Shown here in pieces: positions 39,345 through 47,343 of a stretch of 64,000 nucleotides of DNA (the stretch's first letter is position 1; the number at the start of each line of letters is the position of its first letter). Source of the DNA: Nitrosospira sp. (GTDB lineage Bacteria; Pseudomonadota; Gammaproteobacteria; Burkholderiales; Nitrosomonadaceae). The position numbers and the translations under genes were made by a program. The DNA lies in assembly GCA_026399575.1 (NCBI GenBank), contig JAPLQS010000011.1, positions 1 through 64,000 of the forward strand. The letters run 5' to 3'. Below the pieces are notes generated by a model. That model saw only the letters and a program-made list of their open reading frames with translations, searched no databases and was not told the DNA's origin.

Positions 39345-40406
39345 ATGGACTCCAAACACTCCGACGATCTGCATTATCTATGGTGGCTGGCGCTGGCCAC
39401 CGTCGCCGGGGTGCTGGTTTATCTGTTAAGTCCGATACTCACGCCATTTCTGCTGGCGGGGGTCATTGCTTATATCTGCAATCCACTGATGACGCGACTG
39501 GCGGCGGGAAAAATTTCGCGCACCTTCGGCGCCCTGCTGGTGATGGTGCTGTTGCTGGGCGTATTTGTGGCATTGCTTCTGATCATGCTGCCGCTGTTCG
39601 AACAAGAAGTCTCCCGTTTGATCGAGCGGGTACCGGCTTATCTTGAAACAATCAAAAGCAACCTGATTCCATTGCTGGAAACGCATCTGGGCATCAGCCT
39701 GCAACTGGATATTGCCACGCTCAAGCAGCTGCTGGCGCAGCATTGGCAAAGCGCGGGCGGAGCGGCGGCGAAGCTGCTGCCATCGCTCACCAGCGGTGGC
39801 ATGGCGGTGGTGGAGTTTTTCGTGAACCTGCTGCTGGTGCCGGTAGTGCTGTTCTATTTGCTGCGCGACTGGGACGGACTGGTCAGGCAGATCGACGAAA
39901 TGATTCCGCGGCGCTGGCATGAACAGGCGCATACGCTCGCACGTGAAACCGACCGTGTGCTGGCGGAATTTTTGCGCGGACAGCTTGCGGTGATGCTGTT
40001 GATGAGCGTTTGTTACGTGACCGGGCTGTGGCTGGTGGGCCTGGAGTTTGCATTGCCGATCGGGTTGCTGGCTGGTTTGCTGGTGTTCGTGCCTTATCTG
40101 GGTGCAGCGGTCGGCCTGATCCTTGCAACCCTGGCGGCATTGATGCAGTTCCAGGGGTGGAACGGCCTGCTGCTGGTATGGGCAGTATTCGCTGTTGGCC
40201 AACTGCTGGAAGGGATGGTGGTAACGCCGTGGCTGGTCGGTGACCGCATCGGTCTGCATCCGGTGATGGTAATTTTCGCGTTGCTTGCATTCGGCCAGCT
40301 GTTCGGTTTTTTCGGCCTCCTGCTGGCGCTGCCGCTGAGCGCTGCATTGCTGGTATGGCTGCGTCATGCACGCGCACAGTATCTGCAAAGCGAGCTTTAC
40401 AAATAA
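39345..40406 (+). CDS. AI-2E/PerM-family membrane transporter
   Basis: A 353-residue protein with about eight transmembrane segments and the family features: N-terminal LSPILTPFLLAGVIAYI, the middle FLRGQLAVMLLMSVCY and the C-terminal PWLVGDRIGLHPVMVIFALLA. Substrates of the family vary, and AI-2 export is not shown for most members. hda begins on the base after its stop codon, the usual perM-hda arrangement. Confidence 0.9.
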   Translation: MDSKHSDDLHYLWWLALATVAGVLVYLLSPILTPFLLAGVIAYICNPLMTRLAAGKISRTFGALLVMVLLLGVFVALLLIMLPLFEQEVSRLIERVPAYLETIKSNLIPLLETHLGISLQLDIATLKQLLAQHWQSAGGAAAKLLPSLTSGGMAVVEFFVNLLLVPVVLFYLLRDWDGLVRQIDEMIPRRWHEQAHTLARETDRVLAEFLRGQLAVMLLMSVCYVTGLWLVGLEFALPIGLLAGLLVFVPYLGAAVGLILATLAALMQFQGWNGLLLVWAVFAVGQLLEGMVVTPWLVGDRIGLHPVMVIFALLAFGQLFGFFGLLLALPLSAALLVWLRHARAQYLQSELYK

Positions 40407-41090
40407 ATGAAACAACTGCTGCTGGATATCGCCCCGCCGTCGCCGCCCACACTGGCCAATTTCGTGCCGGGACGCAACCGCGAACTGCTACAGGCTCTGG
40501 ACGATATGCTGGCGGGGAAAGAACGGTTTGTTTATCTGTGGGGTGCAGCGGGTTGTGGCAGGAGCCATCTGTTGCAGGCAGTAGTTGTTGCGGCTACGCG
40601 CAACCAACTGAACGCGGTATATGTTAAGTGCGACAGTGCCGACGACATGAGCGCCGCGTTTGCTGCAGCCAGTGCCGCCGACTGCGCGGCAGTGGATAAC
40701 GTGGAGCATCTCAGTGCCGACGCGCAAATCGATCTGTTCAACCTGTATAACCGCATGCGCGACGAAGGTCATGCACGGCTGCTGGTAAGCGGGCTGGTCG
40801 CGCCGGCACAACTGGGGCTGCGCGAGGATCTGGTCACGCGCCTGGGATGGGGGCTGGTTTATCAGGTACATGAATTAACCGATGAGGAAAAAGTACAGGC
40901 CATGCAAAGTCACGCTGCCAGCCGCGGTTTCGATCTGCCGCAGGAAGTGAGCGACTACCTGCTGCGGCATGGGCGACGCGATATGCCGTCATTGATCGCC
41001 ATGCTCGATGCGCTGGACCGCTATTCGCTTGCAAGCCAACGTCAGATTACTGTGCCATTGCTGCGTGAATTATTGCGGGGGGCGCCATGA
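40407..41090 (+). CDS. hda: DnaA regulatory inactivator Hda
   Basis: Promotes hydrolysis of DnaA-ATP with the sliding clamp after initiation. The 227-residue AAA+ protein starts MKQLLLDIAPP, with QLLLDI as the clamp-binding motif. A Walker A-like GAAGCGRSHLLQA and a Walker B-like AAVDNVEHL follow. The start is coupled to the PerM stop. Confidence 0.93.
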   Translation: MKQLLLDIAPPSPPTLANFVPGRNRELLQALDDMLAGKERFVYLWGAAGCGRSHLLQAVVVAATRNQLNAVYVKCDSADDMSAAFAAASAADCAAVDNVEHLSADAQIDLFNLYNRMRDEGHARLLVSGLVAPAQLGLREDLVTRLGWGLVYQVHELTDEEKVQAMQSHAASRGFDLPQEVSDYLLRHGRRDMPSLIAMLDALDRYSLASQRQITVPLLRELLRGAP

Positions 41091-41127
41091 CTCGTTGCCG
41101 TGGAGCGGCCGTTTGTGGGAGGGCACC

Positions 41128-41790
41128 ATGAATCTGGCACTGTTCGATCTCGACAATACGCTGCTGGCTGGTGACAGCGATTTCGAGTGGGCGCAATTCC
41201 TGATCGAGCAGCGCGTGCTCGACCGCGAAGTGTATGAAGCGCGCAATCTGGAATTCTACGAGCAGTACAAAGCCGGCACCCTCGATATTCACGCATTTCT
41301 CGATTTCCAGCTGAAACCATTGTCGCGTCACCCGCGCAGCCAGCTTGATACCTGGCACAGTGAATTCATGGCGAAAAAGATCAATCAATTGATTGCACCC
41401 GGTGCGCGCAAACTGATCGAGCAGCACATGCTCAACGGCGATTTGTGCGCCATCATCACCGCTACCAATAGTTTCGTGACTGCACCAATCGCGCAGGCGC
41501 TGGGCATCAGCCACTTGATCGCCACCGAACCGGAACAACAAAATGGCGAGTTTACTGGCCGGGTGTCAGGGACGCCTTGTTTCAGAGAAGGTAAAATCGC
41601 CCGGTTGGAAAGCTGGCTGGACGAACACAACCTGACCTGGCTATCGTTTCTGGAAAGCTGGTTCTATAGCGACTCGTTGAATGATCTGCCGCTGCTTATC
41701 AGAGTTACCCACCCGGTGGCGGTGGACCCCGATCCGACGCTGCGGAGTCATGCGGAGAAGAACGGCTGGCCCATCATCAGCCTGCGTTAG
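41128..41790 (+). CDS. HAD-superfamily hydrolase (subfamily IB, SerB-like)
   Basis: A 220-residue HAD phosphatase with motif I ALFDLDNTLLAGDSD, motif II in AIITATNSF and motif III/IV FYSDSLNDLPLL. The HAD-IB type acts on small phosphomonoesters. The ATG at 41128 follows GGGAGGG; a longer frame overlaps hda. In many betaproteobacteria the next genes would be pcnB and folK. Here a rhomboid protease follows instead, so the local order is altered. Confidence 0.9.
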   Translation: MNLALFDLDNTLLAGDSDFEWAQFLIEQRVLDREVYEARNLEFYEQYKAGTLDIHAFLDFQLKPLSRHPRSQLDTWHSEFMAKKINQLIAPGARKLIEQHMLNGDLCAIITATNSFVTAPIAQALGISHLIATEPEQQNGEFTGRVSGTPCFREGKIARLESWLDEHNLTWLSFLESWFYSDSLNDLPLLIRVTHPVAVDPDPTLRSHAEKNGWPIISLR

Positions 41791-41882
41791 TATCCGGATA
41801 AGAAAGAAAACGCTGGTGGTAAAAAACGGCCAGCCGCAGCGCCGTCCAAACGTGATTCACCTGAGGGCAGAGGGAGGTTACG

Positions 41883-42458
41883 GTGCGTACCCAGTCGTCC
41901 GTTGTTCAGACCCTAGTCATCATCACCATAGTCGTATTTCTGTGGGAGTCCGATGCCGCCGGCCCGATGGTGAGCGCTTTCGCCCTGTGGCCGCTGCAAG
42001 CCGGTTTCACGCCCTGGCAACTTGTGACCTATGCATTCCTGCATGCCAGCGTTCTGCACCTCGCTTTCAACATGTACGGCCTGTGGCTATTCGGCCGGGA
42101 ACTGGAGTCCTTGCTGGGGCGGCGTGCTTTCCTCCAGTTATATTTCGCCAGCATCCTGACAGCCGGAGTCACGCAGTTGCTGTTCACGCATCTGACCGGG
42201 GATGTTTATCCGACGGTGGGTGCATCGGGTGGCGTATTCGGAATACTGCTCGCCTACGGGATATTCTTTCCGAACCGGGTCTTGATGCTCCTGTTCCCGC
42301 CCATTCCACTGCCGGCATGGCTGTTTGTGACCCTTTACGCAGGTATCGAGCTGACCCTTGGCGTGACCGGGACCCAAGCGGGAGTGGCGCATTTTGCTCA
42401 TCTCGGCGGCATGGCGGGTGGGTATTTGATCATCCGCCGCTGGCGGCGCCGAAGCTGA
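41883..42458 (+). CDS. Rhomboid-family intramembrane serine protease
   Basis: A 191-residue membrane protease with six hydrophobic segments. HLAFNMYGLWLFG carries the conserved H/N motif, the catalytic serine is in GASGGVFGIL (about residue 118) and the catalytic histidine in AHLGGMAGGYL. The GTG start follows GGGAGG at good spacing. Substrates unknown. The following 251 bases to the first PilZ gene show no clear signal. Confidence 0.92.
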   Translation: MRTQSSVVQTLVIITIVVFLWESDAAGPMVSAFALWPLQAGFTPWQLVTYAFLHASVLHLAFNMYGLWLFGRELESLLGRRAFLQLYFASILTAGVTQLLFTHLTGDVYPTVGASGGVFGILLAYGIFFPNRVLMLLFPPIPLPAWLFVTLYAGIELTLGVTGTQAGVAHFAHLGGMAGGYLIIRRWRRRS

Positions 42459-42709
42459 TGGGGTTGTATCCTGGCGTTCTATTGAACGGCTTGAGTGTTA
42501 GACCGAAAGGCCGTTGAGTATCAGGAGGTGATCAGGCTTCAGCTCCACAGTTGCCATTCGTATAAATACGCGAATGCGTGCTGGCGGGCAGACCGGTTGC
42601 AGGGCAGCAGCAAGTAGTTGAACGTTAATGATGAAATAAGGCATCAAGCATGTTTTGTGTGTAGAATTCCATCATTGGCTCATTTCATTGCGGATAACGC
42701 ATTTATCAA

Positions 42710-43084
42710 ATGGCTATAGAAAACCGGGAACCTCGACGTTGTGTCGTGCATTGGCGAATCGCCATCGTTTTCGATGAGGCGGAGAAGAGGCCATCCATCC
42801 ATGCTCATACGCATGACCTGTCGCTCAGCGGCGCTTCCGTACACACCGATCATAACGTGGCCACGAACACGCTGGTCACGGTCCTGTTGTCTCCTCCGGT
42901 AGCGTACGAGGGGGAGCGGCAGAAAGTGATCGAAATCAGAGCGAAACTGGTCTACTCGGTATATTCAGGCAGTAATTTTTGTTTCCGCATTGGTTTGAAT
43001 TTCATCAAATTCAAGAACGATGGCCTACAGATTCTCAAGGATATGCTCGACAGCCAGCTGGATTCTCCAGGATATGCTCGATAA
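42710..43084 (+). CDS. PilZ-domain protein 1 (cyclic-di-GMP receptor candidate)
   Basis: A 124-residue single PilZ domain with both ligand motifs: the RxxxR near residues 5-9 (REPRR) and D-L-S-L-S-G at HDLSLSG. It is the first of three tandem paralogues. Its C-terminus differs from the others: a 31-bp imperfect tandem duplication at 43038-43081 shifts the frame and ends it with SPGYAR. The upstream region resembles that of PilZ 2 near the start codon but lacks the ATTCCTACA element. Confidence 0.85.
   Translation: MAIENREPRRCVVHWRIAIVFDEAEKRPSIHAHTHDLSLSGASVHTDHNVATNTLVTVLLSPPVAYEGERQKVIEIRAKLVYSVYSGSNFCFRIGLNFIKFKNDGLQILKDMLDSQLDSPGYAR
43038..43081 (+). repeat. 31-bp-period tandem duplication at the end of PilZ gene 1
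   Basis: AGGATATGCTCGA occurs at 43038-43050 and again at 43069-43081. Similarity continues on both sides (CAGCCAG versus TAACCAG). As 31 is not a multiple of three, the second copy falls in another frame, and its original reading (DMLDNQ) matches the C-terminus of PilZ 2. Confidence 0.7.
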
Positions 43085-43198
43085 CCAGACTCGCGTGATT
43101 TCGATCAATAGATGCGCCAAGATCACGCATCCAAGACACCTCTGCTGAGATCGCCTAGGACTTGTATCAGACAGATTTACCCACTCATGCTTTCCTCT

Positions 43199-43254
43199 AT
43201 TCCTACAGAAAAATAGGCGAATTCCTACATTGGAATGCCGGCCTATCCAGCACA
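43199..43254 (+). promoter_or_regulatory. Regulatory element B (22-bp-period ATTCCTACA repeat) before PilZ gene 2
   Basis: ATTCCTACA at 43199-43207 and 43221-43229, again exactly 22 bp apart, with CCAGCACA at 43247-43254 (17 bases after the second repeat, as in element A). It lies 107 bases upstream of the PilZ 2 ATG. Confidence 0.65.
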
Positions 43255-43361
43255 CTTCCCCGGTCTTAGTAGTTGAGGGCGCTAATGATAAGACCATGCA
43301 ACAATATATGTTGCGCGTAGAACTCCTGCCCTCACCTCGTCGCACATAGTGCAATCATCAA

Positions 43362-43745
43362 ATGAGTATTGAAAACCGGGGATTTTCGCGTCATTACGCG
43401 CGCTGGCGGATCGCCATCGTTTTCGATGAGTCGGAAAGCAAGCCGACCATCCACGGCCATACGCATGACGTGTCGCTCAGAGGCGCCTCCGTATACACCG
43501 AACATAACGTGGTTTCCAACAAGCCAGTCACGGTACTGCTGTCCCCCCCGCTGGCGCATGAGGGGGAGCGGCAGAAAATAATCGAAATTAAAACGCAACT
43601 AGCTTATTCGGTATATGCGGGCAGCAATTATTGCTTCCGCATCGGTCTGAATTTCATCAAATTCAAGAATGATGGTCTGCAAGTTCTCAAGGACAAGCTT
43701 GATAACCAGATTCTCTTGAGTTCGATAGGGGTAAAACCTGCGTGA
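43362..43745 (+). CDS. PilZ-domain protein 2 (cyclic-di-GMP receptor candidate)
   Basis: A 127-residue single PilZ domain: RGFSR gives the RxxxR motif and HDVSLRG the D/NxSxxG motif. Close paralogue of the genes at 42710 and 43995, sharing the block IVFDE and the NYCFRIGLNFIKF stretch. No other domain is present, so it must act by contacting partners. Element B upstream makes it a candidate member of the same regulon as the acyltransferase/GGDEF-EAL operon. Confidence 0.87.
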   Translation: MSIENRGFSRHYARWRIAIVFDESESKPTIHGHTHDVSLRGASVYTEHNVVSNKPVTVLLSPPLAHEGERQKIIEIKTQLAYSVYAGSNYCFRIGLNFIKFKNDGLQVLKDKLDNQILLSSIGVKPA

Positions 43746-43844
43746 GCGGCCACCTGCTTCGTGCTTCGGTTTAAGGCAAGCAACGTTATGAGAAATTGTA
43801 CCTAAGGCCCAATCAGGTTCCTGCTGCACATTCTGTCCTCCCAA

Positions 43845-43901
43845 ATTCCTACAGAAGAATCGGCGGATTCCTACATCGAAATGTCGCGACTATCCAGCAC
43901 A
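43845..43901 (+). promoter_or_regulatory. Regulatory element C (22-bp-period ATTCCTACA repeat) before PilZ gene 3
   Basis: ATTCCTACA at 43845-43853 and 43867-43875 (22 bp apart), then CCAGCACA at 43894-43901, here 18 bases after the second repeat. Preceded by TGTCCTC, as in element A. It lies 93 bases upstream of the PilZ 3 ATG. Confidence 0.65.
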
Positions 43902-43994
43902 ATTGCTTACATCTCAAGCTCCCAAGTCAAAGCTGCAACCGGGGATGGGAATGGGGCAGTTAAATCATGAAATCAACCTAGCTCGAGACTAAAT

Positions 43995-44408
43995 ATGGCC
44001 ATAGAAGACAAACGAGCGGCTCCACGCTATCGTGCGCACTGGAAAATCTCCATCATTTTCGATGCGGCGGAGAAAAAGCCCATCATTCATAGTTATACCA
44101 ATGACCTGTCGCTCAGCGGCACGGCAGTAAACACCGACCTTAACGTAGCCTCCACAAAACCGGTCACGGTTTTGCTATTCCCGCCATTGAAGTATGGAGA
44201 GGATAAGCAGAAAACAATCGAAATCAGATCGAATCTGGTCTATACAATATATTCAGGTAGTGATTCTTGCTTTCGTATCGGTCTGCATTTCATCAGCTTC
44301 AAGGACAATGGCCTGAAACTCCTCAAGGACATACTCGATCGCCAGTTTTCTGTGGGTTCGAGAGATGAAAAACTTCCGGGAATGCCGGCAGGCGGGGTTT
44401 TTGGCTGA
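43995..44408 (+). CDS. PilZ-domain protein 3 (cyclic-di-GMP receptor candidate)
   Basis: A 137-residue single PilZ domain with RAAPR (RxxxR) and NDLSLSG (D/NxSxxG). It is the most diverged of the three copies, with a longer C-terminal tail (GSRDEKLPGMPAGG). Element C lies upstream. The tandem set arose by duplication; the differing tails may give different partners, which is inference. Confidence 0.87.
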   Translation: MAIEDKRAAPRYRAHWKISIIFDAAEKKPIIHSYTNDLSLSGTAVNTDLNVASTKPVTVLLFPPLKYGEDKQKTIEIRSNLVYTIYSGSDSCFRIGLHFISFKDNGLKLLKDILDRQFSVGSRDEKLPGMPAGGVFG

Positions 44409-44528
44409 AAGACTCTTGGGCCGCATTCTGCGTTTTCACTAGTTTTACAGTGATTCAGCGTCCCGCCACAGCCCAACAGCCCATCTATTGAGAGAGGGTA
44501 TCTGTGAGCGTATCGCAAGGAGCGCTTA

Positions 44529-47270
44529 ATGCAACATGCCAATCCTCGCTACCTTCCTTCATTTTCTTGTAGTCACACGCAATCCGGCCAGATCATTCTG
44601 CGCGACGGAACAACAGCGGCGATTCGTCCCTCCGTACCAACAGACCAAACCGCCTTGCAGAATTTCATGGAGCGGCTTGCACCCGAATCCAGGAGGCATC
44701 GCTTTTTTTCCGCAACTTTGCCGCCTGGCGAAATTGTCGTATCGCTGTGCGATTCGACAGACCCCTGCACCCGCCTGACCCTAGTGGTAACCCGTGTCTG
44801 GGATGGGGCGCTGCGGATTATCGCGGCAGGCTCGTATTTGGCGCGAGATGAACGCACAGCCGAGGTCGCCATGGCGGTGGATGATGCCTTCCATGGGAAA
44901 GGGCTGGGTACGCTCCTGCTTGAGCGGTTGGCGATGTCGGCCATCCAGCACGGCTTTGTCCGCTTGTGGGCGGTCACACACACGGATAATCTGGCGATGC
45001 GTGAAGTCTTTCGGGAATCCGGCTTCGACATGCAGGAAAGCTGCGAAGGCGGAGAGGTCGAAGTCGAGCTGTCTCTGATCCCCACAGAAACCACCCTGGC
45101 CCATTCTGAGTTGCGAGACCGCATTGCCACTACCGCTTCGCTGCATCCATTCTTTCACCCGCGGGCAGTAGCGGTCATCGGTGCCTCGCGCGATCCGCGC
45201 AGTATCGGTTACCGATTGGTCGAGGCTTTGACCGGCAACCGCTTCCATGGCGCCATTTATCCGGTGAATCCACGGGCGACGGAGATTGCCGGCCTGCAGG
45301 CGTATCCGTCGCTCGCAGCCGTACCCGGCAGCGTCGATCTGGCCATCATTGCTGTGCCGCGCGATCTGGTCCTGACTGTGGTCGACGAGTGCGCGGCCAA
45401 GGGAGTGCGGGCCATAGTCGTGATTACTGCCGGGTTTGCCGAGACTGGTGCGCAAGGCAAGCGACTGCAGGATCGTCTGGTCGAGAAAGTACGCCAGCAA
45501 GGCATGCGCATGATCGGCCCGAATTGTTTCGGTTTGCTGAATACCGATCCGGCAGTCTGCCTCAACGCAACTTTTACTTCTACGTTTCCGCCGCCGGGGC
45601 GAGTCGCGATGTCATCCCAGAGCGGCGCACTGGGAATAGCCATTCTTACTGCGGCGCAGCGACTGCAGTTGGGAATCTCGTCTTTTGTCAGCGTCGGCAA
45701 CAAGGGCGATGTGTCCGGCAACGACCTTTTGCAATACTGGGAAGAGGACCCCGCAACCCATGTCATCCTGCTGTATCTGGAATCATTCGGCAACCCGCGC
45801 CGCTTTGCGAGAATTGCGAGACGAGTGAGCCAGCGTAAGCCTATCATTGCGGTGAAAGCAGGCCGGAGCCAGTCTGGATGCCGTGCCGCCGGTTCCCACA
45901 CTGCTGCGCTGGCGGCAAGCGACGTGGGAGTGGAAGCATTGTTCCACCAGACCGGAGTGATACGCGCCGAGACATTGGAAGAGATGTTCGCGCTGGCGGC
46001 GGGCTTGTCGGCCCAGCCACTGCCGGCAGGCCGACGGGTCGGGATCATCACCAACGCAGGCGGGCCGGCGATACTCTGTACCGATGCCTGCGAGGCCAGC
46101 GGCTTGACGGTGCCAGAGCTGTCAGCCTCGATCAGGGCCACACTCGCCGCATTCCTGCCGTCCGCCGCTGCGCTCAGCAATCCGGTGGATCTGATTGCCT
46201 CTGCCACCCCGGAACAGTACGCCCAGGCAATCGAAGCCGTGCTGAAAGCAGATGAGGTCGATGCGCTGATCATATTGTACGTCTCGCTGATGGCTGCCGA
46301 CGTGTCCCCGATTGCGGACGGCATTCTGGCAGGGCTCGCCGCCGCACAGGAAGCAGACATGCCGAAGAAACCGGTGTTCATCTGCTGGATGGCGGAAGGG
46401 GACCCGAATCGCTCCTTTACCTTGTCGGGCGAAACAATCCCTGTTTATCGCATGCCGGAAGTTCCGGCGCGGGTGCTGGGCAAGGCTGCCAGCTATGCCG
46501 AATGGAGAGCGCGGCCGTGCGGCACGACCCCGGATTTTGCCGACATGGATCTGCCGCTGGCGCGCGAAATTTGTGACAAAGCCCTCGCGCAGCGTGGCAG
46601 CGGCTGGCTGACCACGCAAGAGACCAGTGCGATACTGACGGCAGCACGGTTGCCGCTGCTGCCGGGGGATATCGCCACGACCGCCGATGCCGCAGCCGCT
46701 CTGGCGCGAACCATCGGCTTTCCGGTCGCAGTAAAACTGGCTTCGCATATTCTCGTGCACAAAACCGAAATCGGCGGAGTCCATCTGCATCTGGCTGATG
46801 AGACGAGCGTGCGGGAAGCATTCGAGGCAATTCGCGCGCGGCTGGCGCAGGATCATAACCTTGCTGCGATGGAAGGGGTGTTGGTGCAGCCGATGATGCC
46901 GGAAGGCGTCGAATTGATGATCGGGGTCACGCACAATTCGCTGTTCGGTCCGCTGATTGCGTTTGGCCTGGGCGGCATCCATGTGGAAATCCTCGGTGAC
47001 GTGTGCTTTCGCATCACTCCTCTCAGCAACTGCGATGCCGCCGAAATGGTGCGCGAGATCAAAGGTTACCGGTTGCTTGCCGGTTACCGCGGTCACCCGC
47101 CGGCGGATGTGGCGGCAATTGAACAGGTGTTGTTGCGCATCTCGCGTCTGGTGGAAGAAATTCCCGCAATAAGGGAGCTCGACCTAAACCCGGTTCTGGC
47201 TCTGCCGCCTGGCCAGGGCTGCCGCATCGTGGACGCGAGGATACGCGTTGACGCGGACGTGCCGGGATGA
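44529..47270 (+). CDS. GNAT acetyltransferase fused to an ADP-forming acyl-CoA synthetase-like protein (Pat/AcuA-type)
   Basis: A 913-residue protein. An N-terminal GNAT domain (about residues 25-185, with FHGKGLGTLLLERL) is followed by a CoA-binding Rossmann domain (AVAVIGASRDP near 212), succinyl-CoA-synthetase-like domains and a C-terminal ATP-grasp domain (about 697-905). Pat enzymes acetylate lysines of acyl-CoA synthetases; in enterobacterial Pat the GNAT domain is C-terminal, so the order is reversed here. The histidine in GSHTAALAAS (near 456), phosphorylated in active ADP-forming synthetases, is kept. The start follows AAGGAG. Either protein acetylation or acyl-CoA formation is possible. 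Confidence 0.85.
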   Translation: MQHANPRYLPSFSCSHTQSGQIILRDGTTAAIRPSVPTDQTALQNFMERLAPESRRHRFFSATLPPGEIVVSLCDSTDPCTRLTLVVTRVWDGALRIIAAGSYLARDERTAEVAMAVDDAFHGKGLGTLLLERLAMSAIQHGFVRLWAVTHTDNLAMREVFRESGFDMQESCEGGEVEVELSLIPTETTLAHSELRDRIATTASLHPFFHPRAVAVIGASRDPRSIGYRLVEALTGNRFHGAIYPVNPRATEIAGLQAYPSLAAVPGSVDLAIIAVPRDLVLTVVDECAAKGVRAIVVITAGFAETGAQGKRLQDRLVEKVRQQGMRMIGPNCFGLLNTDPAVCLNATFTSTFPPPGRVAMSSQSGALGIAILTAAQRLQLGISSFVSVGNKGDVSGNDLLQYWEEDPATHVILLYLESFGNPRRFARIARRVSQRKPIIAVKAGRSQSGCRAAGSHTAALAASDVGVEALFHQTGVIRAETLEEMFALAAGLSAQPLPAGRRVGIITNAGGPAILCTDACEASGLTVPELSASIRATLAAFLPSAAALSNPVDLIASATPEQYAQAIEAVLKADEVDALIILYVSLMAADVSPIADGILAGLAAAQEADMPKKPVFICWMAEGDPNRSFTLSGETIPVYRMPEVPARVLGKAASYAEWRARPCGTTPDFADMDLPLAREICDKALAQRGSGWLTTQETSAILTAARLPLLPGDIATTADAAAALARTIGFPVAVKLASHILVHKTEIGGVHLHLADETSVREAFEAIRARLAQDHNLAAMEGVLVQPMMPEGVELMIGVTHNSLFGPLIAFGLGGIHVEILGDVCFRITPLSNCDAAEMVREIKGYRLLAGYRGHPPADVAAIEQVLLRISRLVEEIPAIRELDLNPVLALPPGQGCRIVDARIRVDADVPG

Positions 47271-47343
47271 GCAGTTCAGAAATGCAGTAAAGATGTTCAA
47301 AGATGCCGGATTCTGCTAATTTGCAGTCCGGCACATTGATCCC

